From the NCBI GenBank assembly GCA_025174535.1, contig JALBUN010000011.1:372001-436000 (forward strand): a stretch of 64,000 nucleotides of DNA, given 5' to 3'. Origin of the DNA: Cantharellus purpuraceus (Eukaryota > Basidiomycota > Agaricomycetes > Cantharellales > Hydnaceae). Numbering within the stretch: the first letter of the stretch is position 1; every line of letters starts with the position of its first letter. This document shows, in pieces, positions 1 to 11,675 of this stretch. The notes beneath the pieces are model-generated. The model made no database searches. It was not told the origin of the DNA and was given only the letters and a program-made list of their open reading frames with translations. The translations under genes were made by a program, and so were the position numbers.

Positions 1-965
1 ATGTGGCGACGGATCGATGAAGCACACCACACGCTATTCCCATGCTTGAGATGAAGTGAAGGGTGGCTGGGATCTTGGTACTTACCAATTCCTCTGGTAC
101 ATCAGCGAAGAAGCTCTTAAAATGGGAAACGGGAGAAATCTCATAAGATGAAGTGCTGGAAGAAGGGTGAGCAAGGAAGTAGGGTAGCTGCGGTGACTGT
201 CTTTGTAAGGCGGTGTGTATCGAGGCCAGCTAAACTCGGCGATTAATGAGAGCCGCCTTGGGTGTGCATGAGGCTCACTGATTCCGTTCCTAGTGTAGTC
301 TGTGCTTCTATCCAGCCGTCATCGCTGATCTCCCAGGCAGGCTTTGCTACAAGCGCCGGAAACGCGAACCAATAGTAGTATCTAGGAGGCGTATTAAGCT
401 GCCTGAACCATCGAACCTAATTACCGCATGTTGTCACGTACTTGTACTTCTTAAGGTCCGCAAAGGTGATGACAAGAAATCGTGAAAGCTGGGATAGATC
501 TTCTGACGTTTGCATTGAGCGCCATACCTGCGAGTATCGAGGCCCGATGAGTGTAGAAAACGAGGAAAGCAGATTGGATGGCTTGCCTCTTCGACAGCTT
601 CATTGAACAGAGCAGACTTGTCGGCGGCTTTGAAGTCTTCAATAGTATTATAATTTTTCAGGATCCCATGAGCTAATGCTGCGTGTTGCGGAATTCTAAC
701 CCTTGATCAACATGTGTTCGAATGAAAAAGATATCGCGTACTTAGCATCTGTATCAAATCCATCCCCTGAAATACTAAGACTTCCACCCAATGCAATCTC
801 TTTTCCACTCTCTCTGTCTGTCACCGACCGACCGGGACCATAGGAAGCAATGAGAGGGATTGAATCCTGAGAAAGCTTCAGGACATCGATCTTGAGTCTA
901 GTAAGCTCATTCCAGAATGCAGGCTGTACCAACGAGGTATGAGGCGCGAACTGTAGTATGGGCAT
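1..965 (-). CDS. ATG7: ATG7, autophagy E1-like activating enzyme (5' part)
   Basis: Atg7 is the E1-like enzyme of autophagy; it activates Atg8 and Atg12 for transfer to Atg3 and Atg10 in the cytosol. The start at 965 opens with MPILQFAPHTSL, the usual Atg7 N-terminus, followed by NELTRLKIDVLKLS and an EIALGGSLSISGD stretch. After splicing, later exons give GILKNYNTIEDFKAADKSA, FLVITFADLKKYKYYYWF and FPALVAKPAWEISDDGW, all hallmarks of the N-terminal domain that recruits Atg3/Atg10. I place introns near 905, 555-615, 385-440, 245-290 and 40-85; all fit the reading frame. The second appears to use a GC donor (gcaagc). The catalytic adenylation domain lies beyond the left edge. No lesion is seen in the visible part. 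The family call is firm; exact exon ends are inferred. Confidence 0.88.
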
Positions 966-1640
966 CGTAGTAGCGTGATAGTAGCAAGGCGTTACTAAGC
1001 AGAATGGCTGAGTAGCCGCTCACCTCTTACCACACCACACTCCTGGAATTAGGTGACAACAGTCAGCCTGTTCAATCCAATTCAGAAGTGATGTATGGCG
1101 GTAGAGATCTCTCAATGATTTCCTTCAGGTCTTAGCGGAAAGCGAGGAAAAACGGGCTCCGATCGACGAATAAAAAGTTGCTATAGGGAGTGAGAGAAGG
1201 AGAGTGAGTATCAGGACGGGCCACGAAGTATCAATACATCCATCATATGAAAGAACAGCGACTTCTCCTGCATGGATGGACCTACATATTTGAATAATGG
1301 GCGACGTAAAGATGGGAACATATGGCCATATCTTTCTCTGGATAACGTATCGCACATACGTTGTCAAATACCACTTATAAGGCTCAAGTGCATTCTAATC
1401 ACCCATCGTCCATGTAACAGACATGCAGTGGATGTTACAGGGTCCGAGTTGTTCAGCTTACGTCATTTGAACCGACAAGGTTGCTACTGCACCCTGAAGT
1501 TAGAGCAAACTGATTGATTCCGCGATGCGACGTGATTCATTACTATTTTTTGGCAGTAGTGAGTCACAAGTTGAACACGCCTGGACGGTTGACCAGCCTT
1601 CTCTCCCAACTATCACGAATTTCTAATCAAGCACGGGTGA
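966..1640. other. intergenic, no gene recognised
   Basis: This stretch lies upstream of ATG7. It holds only short ORFs without recognisable motifs, and presumably the ATG7 promoter. I see no RNA gene or repeat in it. Confidence 0.5.
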
Positions 1641-1649
1641 CACCGATGC

Positions 1650-3175
1650 ACATACAAGTAATCCTCCCGCCGCAGAGACCCAGGGGACTCCGACCACTAG
1701 TACTCAGCAGTGAGTGCAAGCTTCGAGCCCTCTATCTAACCAGTGAAGAATAATACTGACCGGTTTGCGTACAAGGTCAGACGCCACTCTTCAGGATGTC
1801 CTTGATACAATGCATGATTCGGATTTCTTTCCACATATCTGAAAGGATGCACCGTCTCGATTTTGGTCGGCATATAAGTGAGCAGCTAAAAAACACGATG
1901 AATTTCTGGAAAGGCAACGGCAAAATGGAGATATGAATGTCTCGTCTTTGTGCGTGATACATTCACTCTTTGCATCGACGTGAAACAAAGGGATAGCATC
2001 CTTCAGGCAGGTCTTTTCTCGGTCATCAGCTCGACCTTCATTGTGAACATAGGCTCGAGCCTTCGTCCAAACCCAAAATGCGCTCTTAAAGATATTTAAT
2101 ATCGACAACAACACATTTCCTGCACCAGAGGCTGCCCTCCCCATATGGGAAAATCAGTGGGTAGGGCACTTCAAGACTTCACGCTTCGGAAAGGGTGCCC
2201 TGCACGAACGCTACCAACGGGGACGGCAGAAGTTCAATGGATTGAAAGTTTGGCATTCCAGTGGCATCAGCGCCACCCTGCCAATCCTCCAGCTGTCGCT
2301 GCTCTACTTTGGTATCGCACTGGCTGATGGATGGAGCAGCCCACGTGCGGGTGTGATTATGGAGCACGCGCGGCCTCTTATATTCATCACCGTGGTAGCG
2401 TCGTTAACACCAGCGGACTGTCCTTTCCAGACACCCGTATCGACCCTGCTTCAATGATTCATGATACCATTGTCGACCGTAGGTCTGAATCGTGTTTTCA
2501 GAGGCACGGCTGCCTTTTGAATAGTGGCCCAAAAGAAATGGGAAGAACGTTCAATGTCATGGCTAGGATTTCTGGATGGCCTGCAGTAGTCTTCAAGACG
2601 TATCTTATATACTACAAAGGCCATTATCACCCAATCAGTCACACGCTTGTAGCATATTTCTCACCACTCCTGGCGGCTCTGAGGCATTAAATCCGATTGC
2701 TGGGCTATGACTCTGAAACGGCTGGAGCTTCTGAAGAGCTGATATCTGAGACTTACTGACTCAGATTCAGATACTTCTGGAGAAGAGATAACGTCCTTGG
2801 AAGAATTGTATTTAAGTTTTCTGCAATCATGTGCCGAAGTCCAAGTACACGCAGCACAGTCCAGTGCCGTCCAGTGGATTCTCGAGACAACTACGGACAC
2901 AGATATCACAGCGACTATGGCACGAATGATCTTGGAGACCGAGTGGTTGGCCGAGGACTACGTCACCGACGTTCTGGACTCAAAGTCCATTTCTATGCGT
3001 GCTTGGACGCTGCATGGGAGATTCTCCAGCACGGATGGCGGGATGCCCAAATGCAATGCGATTTTTTCTTTCCCTATCCAGATGAGAACATTATTGCCGA
3101 CGAATTTCGAAAGTGCCACATGCTCCCAGTTCATGACTTTTTCGTCGTTCTGACGAAGATTTTACTATGAAGTGA
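1650..3175 (+). pseudogene. decayed DUF6535-family membrane protein gene, N-terminal and middle parts
   Basis: Several plus-strand frames together recall DUF6535 proteins, an expanded basidiomycete family with N-terminal membrane segments and no known activity. The pieces in order are LQDVLDTMHDSDFFPHI near 1795, ILQAGLFSVISSTFIVNIG near 2000, then GALHERYQRGRQKFNGLKVW near 2200. A hydrophobic stretch follows (LPILQLSLLYFGIAL, about 2278-2325), then ASLTPADCPFQTPVSTLLQ near 2400. Around 2830-3150 come AVQWILETTTDTDITATMAR and VHFYACLDAAWEILQHGW. These segments sit in different frames and are separated by stops and frameshifts not explained by introns, so I call it a pseudogene. The family match is from memory of its motifs; the breaks are seen directly. 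Confidence 0.6.
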
Positions 3176-3246
3176 CTCGACCTCAAAGTGGACGCATGTA
3201 GGTCCACGGCTCGGCAGGGCATACAAGAAAATTTTTCTAGCGCCTG

Positions 3247-3278
3247 CTGGAGTTCACGTCTTTGTCCGTGAACTCCAG
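3247..3278. repeat. perfect 12-bp-arm hairpin, half-repeated downstream
   Basis: The arms CTGGAGTTCACG (3247-3258) and CGTGAACTCCAG (3267-3278) are exact reverse complements around an 8-nt loop. The loop and right arm, with 4 nt of the left arm (24 nt in all), recur exactly at 3319-3342. It lies just after the last coding-like piece of the DUF6535 remnant. No function is evident. Confidence 0.7.
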
Positions 3279-3279
3279 G

Positions 3280-5250
3280 TACGCATACTGTGATGATTTG
3301 TATATCTCTAATCTAATACACGTCTTTGTCCGTGAACTCCAGCTGTAGACTTAAGGTCCAGCTCACCGCCTGAACCTACTAGTTGTTACGTTCGTTGCGT
3401 GATATATTAGGGATCCGACAAAGTGGACGTGTCTTCCATCACATTATCTGACCGCAGGTGAATGACATATATTGTCTATAGAAAGTTATCGATCGCCCAG
3501 AGGCATTGTCGTTGATTTTACTTGCCTTGACACAGTCCACATGCATCTGGTGGCAAACTGTTTGGTACTAGCCGGTCTGCTAGTTGGCCAGGATTAAGAT
3601 TGTGTTTGCTATAATGCATCATTGCCTTGCCACCCAAACACTGCGAGAATCGGTGTTGAATCGTGCTTCTTGGTGACATTCAGGGGCCTGAATGGCACTG
3701 GTAGCACGGTCACCCGTTACTTCAGACACAAGCGGTGCCAATATTGATAATCGCACGCGCGAGAGGAATGTCAAATTATATTTTCCATCTTGAGGAAGAT
3801 GTGTAGGTACGGTAGCCGAAGACCAAGTCCGATCCCAAAATGTCGCCATTCTCATCCATTTCATTAAGAGCACCGACGTGGCTGGTACACGCCTGCGCAG
3901 TTTGACCTCCTGGTGGGTTATCTCGCACGTGTGGTAGGATACGCAGGGCGTCCACGACGGTCCACGTGGTGATGTTGAATAGAACGTGTGATGTATATGA
4001 TATATATGAAATCCATTTGTTAGTTTTCTCAGTCTTCGTTTTCTGAGGCTGAGGAGCTTCCACATCGCCCCTTTCTTAGATAGTTTAATCTAACGTTCCC
4101 TCCATAGTTTCCAACTCTAGCTTCTCCTGCGTTTACACTGCGCGACAGTACGGATTTCTGAAGGGACTGACTATCACGCAATTAGACACGTTTTAGGTGT
4201 CCTGGCTGCGTGGTTCGCCAAGTACCTTGGAGTGGAAGCGGGACATTGAGACGACTCTGATCCGATTCATGAGCCAGGATATCACTCGTTATGCCGCCTG
4301 GGATGCGGGTCATGCAATCGGAAAAATATGGTGGCTTTAATCGGTCGAGACGAGTCATTGCGAGAACACCTCAACAGCGCTTGCTCAACGATTCTCTCGC
4401 TTGCTGCACAGCGGGCCCCGCCGCGACGACACCAACCTGTTTAGCTTCTTCTCCTGGTGTGGGGATATCCTCTACCTGCATGTTTTCCCACGAATTAACT
4501 TGGCAACCTCATTTTTATTCAAATGGCCATTTGGACAACTGTCTTGCAATTGCAGACTGCCATTTCAGCCGGGCCATCGCTTCGGCGCATATGCTGTACC
4601 TGTGGCATAACAGAACCAGGTAACAGTGTGTTATGTTAGAATCCCTAGGTTGGAGTAGCGTTCAGCGTGCCGTGTATGATGGAAGCGTTTCACGACTAGT
4701 TGATACTTTTTCGTTGTTTATCATTGTACATAAGTACAGTATGTAGCCACTTAGGTACCGCGTCTCTCCTTCTTTACACGGGCGAAGGCACGTCGCGTCC
4801 TGCCTCTGACAACTCCCCATGACACACATCGTTGCACTCAATAATGATTCAGGGTAAGAACGCCTGTCGTTTTATGCACTTCAGGTGTATCTGATATGGC
4901 CCCTGATTCTGCGAGCCTGGCGTCATATATTCACTCGTCAAGGTGTCTTTGGAGGGTTATTCAAGTATGATCGATATATGATACCCTAACTTTCTGGTAC
5001 GGACTACGTTGAGGCTCTTTGGTCTCTTGTGGCATATGCACGGAAGCGATATAACGTCACGGAAGAGCCCTTGGTCGCGCTGGTTGAACGGTTTGCTGTA
5101 AATTTAACGGAGAAGATGGGTTACGTGATCGGGGCGATGCTTAGCAAGATTGGGTATCAAGAGGTCCCTACTCTAGGCGAGAAAATACGCTAGCAAATAC
5201 TCCAGCAAATACTCCAGCATGTATCCGAGTTACTGAAGTCCTCCCAGAGC
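3280..5250 (+). pseudogene. further coding debris, probably the DUF6535 gene's 3' part
   Basis: Protein-like fragments on the plus strand continue downstream. Near 4215-4350 one frame reads LIRFMSQDITRYAAWDAGHA. Near 5005-5190 another reads TDYVEALWSLVAYARKRYN and PLVALVERFAVNLTEKMGYV before a stop. They are interrupted and lie in different frames with no single model joining them. Their position and style fit the C-terminal region of the upstream DUF6535 gene, but I cannot name a domain. The minus-strand ORFs at 3619-4065 look like shadows. Confidence 0.35.
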
Positions 5251-5892
5251 GACCTGTACCGTACTGGACGTATTCACGTCGGTACTATCTTTATTCTGTC
5301 ATGACTGAGGGGCTTGCTGAATGTACATAACAGTTCTTCAAAATGCATGCATTGTAGAAGTGAACAAATCAATTTCACTAGCCTTATGTTGGAGAATCTA
5401 TAGGCCTAGCGCAAACCTACCCCGATATGGGCACTATGGCATCTCGAGCTCGCATAGGATATGTGCCCCTCCATCCTCCTTGCAGTCATACCGCACTCGA
5501 CACATTTGGGTCGTATCGTTTATGTCCCTTATGTATAAGGGCGTATATATATGCTGTCCAGGCATACGGCCGCTACAGAAAACGTCGGAAAACCCATTGG
5601 ACTTTGCTCGAACGCAGGGGTCAAGGTCCTGACCCTGTATCCTGACATCGTCAGCAAAAGTCAAGCTCATCGGTCTCGCACGAGGTGTTGTTAACGCGTC
5701 GATTACATATAGGTGTCTTGATCGAGAGGCCAATATATAGATCATTGCCGTTGAACAACTTGCTCACCAAACTTGACGCCGGTTTGTACCAGTTAATAAC
5801 TATGAATATACCCCCATCAAGGAGTACTTTGGCACTGATGTCTCTGATCCCGAAACTGGCAACCTTGGCACCATACTTAGTAGATATGGCAT
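5251..5892. other. unassigned sequence left of amidase duplication
   Basis: Short overlapping ORFs occur on both strands, for example minus 5651-5920 and plus 5685-5894, and none has a motif I recognise. The minus ORF has a plausible protein-like composition (GAKVASFGIRDISAKVLLDG) but crosses the duplication boundary. I do not call a gene. Confidence 0.35.
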
Positions 5893-8345
5893 AACCTCCA
5901 ACGTGATATATTCCCTTCAAACAAAACAGTATTTGATATAGCTTAGAAAGCCTTGTCTTATAATTATGTCCCTACGCAGCAGCATCATTTTCCAATCACA
6001 TCTTTCAACTGGGTCTTTGGGATCGCCGCAGGGAACGCAAGTCTCTTGAGCCGATTGTGCGTCTTCTGCTCATATGCAAACGCATAAGTGATCAGTTGAA
6101 ATTCCGAAAACGCCGTCCCCATGAAGGAGATGCCGAAGGGAATCCCAGGGGCATTGGTGATGATGGGATTTGCTGGCGTTGGCACAACGTTGTCTGGCTG
6201 GAATCCAAGAGGAACTGCAGACGAAGTTGAAGTCGCATACGACACCGCCAACTAAGGATTTTGATGACGACTTACCTGTGACAACAGGATATCCTGCGAT
6301 GGCTGCTGGTGTTGAGGTGAAGCCTGATAGATCGCTATATTAATAATTACAGCGTTATATCATATAAGAGGACATGCCATCGGTAGGCAAGAGCAAGGCA
6401 TCCAGGTTAAATTTCTTCAGTGTACCATCGATACCACGAGTACGACCCAAGTCTGAATCAGCCGCCAGAGCCTCAAAGAACGAAGCATTGACCGTAGTCG
6501 CTTCCGATGTGATAAATCTGCCATTCGCTCAATTCTCTATGTTCATACAATTACTCCGCGAGAGTGCTTACTGGGATTGTGAGGTATAGAACGGGGGGAT
6601 GAGCTCCTCACTGGCGTGTTCAGTATTGAAAGTAATCAAATCGGCCAAATTCTTCACCCCAGTGGGCACTTCCACAAGACCAGCGATATACTGGTTAACA
6701 TCCACCTAAATTGATACGCTCGCCTGAAAAGATCAACCGTTAGTTCAATTGAGTCGCGTACCTTAAAATCGACATTAAGAACAATAGTCTCATTATTTGA
6801 ATTCAAAAGCTCCTCGGCGTCAGGGAAGTCAGCAGGATCGACAATGGTTGCACCCAGATTTTTCAAGATTTCCAAAGACGCGTTGAAAGCAGCAATGATA
6901 TTCATATCGTCCCCCTGGAATAATCGTGGTACGCCAAGGCGCACACCCTTCAACCCATTCGGTGTCAATGCCTTGGTGAAATCCGGGACATGCTCAGGTT
7001 GTGCAAGAGTAAAGTTATCCATTGGGTCGCGTCCAGCAATCACTGACAGGATCGTCGCGGCGTCGGCAACACTTCGACACATAGGGCCGACAGTATCTTG
7101 GTGGCTTGAGATTGGAATGACTGCATGTCACAAATTTGAGGATACAAGACTTTTCAAACTAGGGGAAAATCACTCACCTCCTGCCCTTGATGTCAAACCA
7201 ACTGTTGGCTTGATTCCGACAAGGTTATTCTTGCTGCTAGGTAAAATAATACTTCCGTCGGTCTCAGTGCCAAGAGATCCTGAGCATTGTTAAGTAAGAG
7301 CCAAACATTGAATACAAACAATTTTTACCAGCGGTAAGACCAATCGCGGTTGAGATACCACTCCCCGAGCTCGATGCAGAGGGATCGGCTTGAGGGAAAT
7401 AGGGGCTAAGTGCTTGACCGCCACGACCAGAAAATCCCGAGGGGAGACTTCCACGGAAGTGTGACCATTCAGAGAGTGAGGCCTTGCCGAGTATGATCTA
7501 GGCGACAAACCTAAATGCACATATTATTGAACGGTACATGGGATCCACTCACTGCTCCAGATGCACGGAGTTTGGCGGCGACAAAGGCGTCCCTGGGAAC
7601 GACTGAGCCTAGCAACGCGAAGCTTCCTACGTGAGATGTGGTCAGGTCAATGCAAACTGCTCGTCGAATGTGCAGTACCAGCAGTGGTATTCATCCCTAG
7701 TTCCACACAGTCAGCTTTTATCAAGAGACAGACATCAACGCAATGTACCTTCCTCACACAGAGTGGCAATATTATCCTTGACAAGGATCGGGATGCCATG
7801 CAGTGCACTCCTCTGTCCCTTCAGCTTACGCTCAAGATCAAGAGCAGTCGCTTGCTCCAACGCGGAAGGGTTGGTCTCGATAACAGCATGGAGACTAGCA
7901 CCTTGGTGATTGACTTCCAGAATTCGTGCAAAGTATGCCTAAGCAACGGAATCTGAGGGATTGATAAGCAGGAGTCATGGCAAATGATGCACCTTCACGA
8001 GGTCAACACTAGTGAATTGTCCCTTCTCCAGTCCTTCCTGCAGCTCTGCAATGGATGCCTCATACAAATCAGGAAAATCCTGGGATTTGGGTGCTTGCAC
8101 CACCGTCACGGAAACAGTCTCTGGACGAAGAGACTGAAATAAAGACACATATGCAAAGAACAACAAGGTCGCCAGCGAGTACATGACACCAACAGTGACT
8201 GGCTCAAGCAAGAAGAGAGACGCCACTAGTACGGTAACAATCGACTCACGTTTTCTACCATGTGGTGAGAACCGCACCCGCCGGCTCACATCTGAGATGG
8301 GCGAAGTACGCGAGCGCTATGGCAGTAGAATTGTACGGCATACTA
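5893..8345. repeat. segmental duplication, copy 1 (amidase unit)
   Basis: This stretch aligns collinearly, introns included, with 35095-37560 in the same orientation. Similarity starts abruptly near 'gatatattcccttcaaac' on the left and fades near 'gtacggcata' on the right. The copies are close to identical over long blocks. About 27 kb, mostly nested retrotransposons, separates them. Confidence 0.85.
5985..8184 (-). CDS. amidase-signature family hydrolase, copy 1
   Basis: Amidase-signature enzymes hydrolyse amide bonds with a Ser-cisSer-Lys triad. The start at 8184 gives a hydrophobic leader (MYSLATLLFFAYVSLFQS), possibly a signal peptide. Spliced exons then give LHGIPILVKDNIAT with the catalytic Lys, the signature PSASSSGSGISTAIG with the bridging Ser, and GSLGTETDGSI with the nucleophile Ser in TDGS. 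Further on come VGIKPTVGLTSRAG, a CRSVADAATIL exon, and a C-terminal exon ending ANPIITNAPGIPFGISFMG. I infer about nine short introns and no disabling break. Compared with copy 2 it carries clustered changes round the signature, including Gly to Ala in PSG/PSA. Substrate cannot be told; family members include fatty-acid amide hydrolases and GatA. Confidence 0.85.
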
Positions 8346-9310
8346 TATACCATTGGAATACTAGGATTTTAAACTCTCCAAGTATTTGAAATTCATTTTG
8401 TACCGACTGTCTATGGTGCCGTTTTTATAGGTACCGCTACACGCGTATAGTGGCTGCGCAGCACAGCCACAATGGCCAATCTGCTGAAGAGATTATCATT
8501 GTGCAAGACAGTTATGATGGTTATGGGACATGAAAGAAAGGCTTTAGATGTAAAACTTCAGTTGTGTGGGGAGCAAACAACTGGAGTGTCCAATATATCA
8601 ATACAAGACTTATATCTTGCCAGCTCACTGAAACATGAAAAAGGAGTCATATGCACGGCCCTTGTATGTGTATGTTTATGGTCATTGTGTTTTGTGGTTC
8701 CAATGTTCCATCTTCGTTGGCCTTGATAATCCAACACTCCCCCTTCAAGCCAAACAAAGACCAAGTCCATTGCAAAATTTTGAATATTTTTTCACAAGGT
8801 AGGGCTTTGGTGAAAATATCAGCAGTCATATCTTCAGTAGGACAATAAACCAAGGTGAGTACTTTTTTTTTGATTGTTTCATGGACAAAGTGAAAACACA
8901 TATCAATGTGTTTTGTTCTTGTGTGATACTGACTATTCTTGGAAAGATCAATTGTGCCTTGATTATCTGAGAAGAGTGTTGTAGGAGAGGTGAGTGATTG
9001 TGCAATTTCTTTGAGAAAAGAATGCATCCAAATGATTTCTTTCGCAGCTGTTACACAATTGGTTTGTCAGGGGGCTGTGGGATCAGAGTTGGAGTTGGAG
9101 TGGGTTGTGGTGATTGGGATGGACTTGGCTTCAGCTTATGTGCTGTGCCCTCACTAATACTGGTGTCCAAGATTTCAGAGACAGAGTACAATTTAGCTAG
9201 ATTCAGATCAGAGTTAGGACCTAGATGTGATTCAATATTTGAACTGGGGATTGAGGTCCCTAATAAGGGAATTGTGCTAGACAAGAACTCAGTGAATAGA
9301 AGATTCACTA
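8346..9310 (-). mobile_element. Ty1/copia element A, 3' remnant with 3' LTR end
   Basis: Read on the minus strand, the RNase H tail AAKEIIWMHSFLKEIAQS runs into LFSDNQGTIDLSKNSQYH, TRTKHIDMCFHFVHE and DIFTKALP, the standard end of copia pol. A polypurine tract (about 8737-8747) follows, and then an LTR beginning TGTTGG, whose edge is 8736. The LTR's far end is not defined, and there is no second LTR. Upstream (9051-9308) a proline-rich stretch is joined abruptly and in a shifted frame. Reverse transcriptase, integrase and gag are missing, so this is a dead 3' fragment. Confidence 0.75.
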
Positions 9311-9450
9311 AGTGGTTAATATTAAGTAATACCTAGACAAGAACTATGCTACCGTCAATGAATATAACATGGGCAAGAACTATGCTACTGTCAATGAACT
9401 ATAACATGGGCAAGAAACTTGTGCTCACCTCAGTGAATCTTCTATTCACT
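9291..9450. repeat. nested inverted repeats at copia A/B boundary
   Basis: The 19-mer AGTGAATAGAAGATTCACT (9291-9309) recurs as its exact reverse complement at 9432-9450, and each is itself a short hairpin with 7-bp arms. Between them a roughly 45-bp unit containing 'caagaactatgctac' is repeated twice (about 9340-9415). The block sits upstream in the LTR of copia B and may belong to it. Confidence 0.6.
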
Positions 9451-9499
9451 GAGGTGTTACAGTCATGCAGTGTGACTGTACAGTAGCAGTTGATCATGT

Positions 9500-11150
9500 G
9501 CACTCCAGCTTGCCATGCAATTCCCTCAACACTCCCCCTCAAGCTGAACACAATCCAATGGAATGACATAAGTATAACAGTCATGGGGCTGGCAGCGCCT
9601 TTGTCAACATATCCACTGGCATGTCATGGGTGGGACAATAATAGATGGAGATCAGTCCACATTCAGCCACATCCCAAATGAAGTGGCATTGGATGTCTAT
9701 GTGTTTGGTACACACATGGAACTGATCATTCTTTGAGACTGATATAGCTGACTGACTGTTGCAATAGAAAGTGACAGGTTGGGTGAGTGGTCGAGTAATC
9801 TCTGCAATGAACATCTGCATCCAGAGCACCTCTTTGGCTGTGTGAGTAGCCATAATGTACTCAGCCTCTATAGTAGATAATGCAACTATAGGCTGCTTCT
9901 TTGAACTCCAGGAGATGGCCCCACTGTCAATGGTGAAAATGTAACCTGAAATTGAGTGATGGTGATACTGTGAAGCTCCATCTGCATCTGTGAACCCTTC
10001 AAGTCTGATCCTGTCTCATTTCCCATCCTTGGCCCAGCCCCAGTAGCCACCACTCCCTATAGTGAGTTTTTGATCTACAGTCCCCTTTAGATAGTGGAAT
10101 ACATGCTTCACCTCCTCCCAGTGAGCATGGCCAGGGTTTTGCATGAATTGGGAAAGAAAGGTGATGGCAAACATGATGTCAGGCCTTGTCCCAAGTGCAG
10201 CATACATCAGGGACCCAATTGCCTCCCAATATGGTATGTTCTTCATGGCTTCATACTGACATGGATTATCAGGGCATTGGGCAAGTGAGAGTTGATGGTG
10301 TGAGTCCAGCAGGGTGGACAATGGGTTTGCATCCTGCAAGCCAAAGCACTCCAGGATCTTCTTGATGTAGGAACATTGAGAGAAAGAGATGGTCTGCACC
10401 TTCCTATCTCTCATGACCTTGATCCCCAATATCCAATGTAAGTCACCAAGGTCTTTGATCTTGACCTCATGGCTGAGCCCTTCTTTAAACCTGTGGATTG
10501 CCCCTTTTGAATTCCCAGCAATGGTCATATCATCCACATCTGCTGTGACAAGTACTGCGTTGCTTCCCTGGTACTTGTAGAAGACCACATGCTTGACCTG
10601 GCACTGTTTAAAGTTGAGTCTACATAATCTGGCAAAGGAGCTCATACCACTCATGGCTGGCTTGCCTGAGTCCATAGATAGCTCATTTCAAGAGGCAGAC
10701 ATGGTTCTCCTTCTCTGGCACCTTGTGGCCCTTTGCTTGGCACATATATGGTCTCTTTGAGTGGTGTGTTGAGGTAAGTGCTGCTCACATCCATTTGCTT
10801 GAGTTCTCAGTCATTTCTGACTGCAAGCACAGCTATGATCCAGATTGTGGAAAGCTTTGCAGTCAGCACAAATGTCTTGTTGTAGTCGATTCCCTCTGCC
10901 TGTGAGAATCCCTGTGTGATGAATTGGGATTTGTGACTTGCAATCTGGCTGAGTCATGCTTGTACCACAGCACAAGACAGCTACCAACAATGTTGGCATC
11001 TGGGGGTGGCTTTACTAGTATCCAGGTGCCCATCTTCATGTTGCCTTAACTCCTTCTTGATTGAGGCATCCCAGGCTGGCCAGTCAACAAGTTTCCTCAC
11101 TTGCTCCACTGTTTCTGGGTTGGTTCCTGTGGTTCTGGCACCTATGGTGG
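9500..11150 (-). mobile_element. Ty1/copia element B, 5'-truncated
   Basis: Reading leftward on the minus strand there is a partial RT start (WPAWDASIKKELRQHED near 11050), then RT at 10016-10675 with the catalytic VTADVDDMTIAG, then copia RNase H with ISWSSKKQPIVALSTIEAEY. The RNase H C-terminus is CTKHIDIQCHFIWD...DMLTKALP. An in-frame TGA at about 10016 separates RT from RNase H. A polypurine tract and an LTR start (TGTTGAGG, edge 9531) follow. The element is cut at 11151 where a gypsy-family LTR begins; gag and integrase are absent. RT residues look intact, but the element cannot be autonomous. Confidence 0.8.
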
Positions 11151-11410
11151 TGTATGGGAACCACCTTTTCCCTATCAAATTCTATCTATGCAGCACCAAT
11201 GTGCTCTATTTTGCTTTTCCATTCCTAAATATCAGCATATACATGGTGCTTGTACCTGGAATGGACTTATTCCAATATTCCAATATTCTCTATTTTTCCC
11301 TATTTTTCTGGGGATTTTCCATGCAGAACTTTGCCCAGAATGTGTTGATTCTGCTGTGCTACAGTTGTGGATTCACTGATGCCCACAAACCTTCACACAG
11401 TCAGCACTTA
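11151..11410 (+). mobile_element. fragment of gypsy-family LTR (TGTATGGGAAC type)
   Basis: It starts TGTATGGGAACCACC, as does the solo LTR at 16027, and shares 'gcttttccattcctaaatat' and the run into 'tttccatgcagaac'. Similarity ends near 11400, where the LTR of copia C begins. Only the first quarter of the LTR survives. Confidence 0.7.
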
Positions 11411-11670
11411 TCAGTCGAAGTGAATTTAAAGAGCTTGATTTGATGTCCATAGCAGCAGGAATCTACTTGCTTTTATACAAGCCAACTATTCTAATAATAA
11501 ACCAGGTGGACTCTCAATTTGATGAGTCAGATATCTTTTGTCCACCTTCGTATTGTCTCGCCTTCCCATATCCACTCTTGTCTATCCACTCTCACCTATC
11601 CACTCTCGCCTATCCACTCTCATCTATCCACTCTTGTCTAGTGACCCTGCATCATCGTTCTGACAACACT
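11411..11670 (-). mobile_element. 3' LTR of copia element C
   Basis: On the minus strand the tract TTGAGGGGGAG is followed by TGTTGTCAGAACG, a copia-type LTR start with edge 11670. A TATAAAAGC box lies inside (about 11470-11480 region). The LTR's other edge is uncertain because the 5' LTR is missing for comparison. Plus-strand 11575-11640 holds short repeats of 'tatccactct'. Confidence 0.6.
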
Positions 11671-11675
11671 CCCCC

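Noticed and set aside
1791..2144. 117-aa minus ORF as a separate gene
   Set aside because: The opposite strand carries DUF6535-like motifs over the same bases, so this is probably its antisense shadow.
3619..4065. 148-aa minus ORF
   Set aside because: No recognisable motif, no supporting splice context, and it lies in gene debris.
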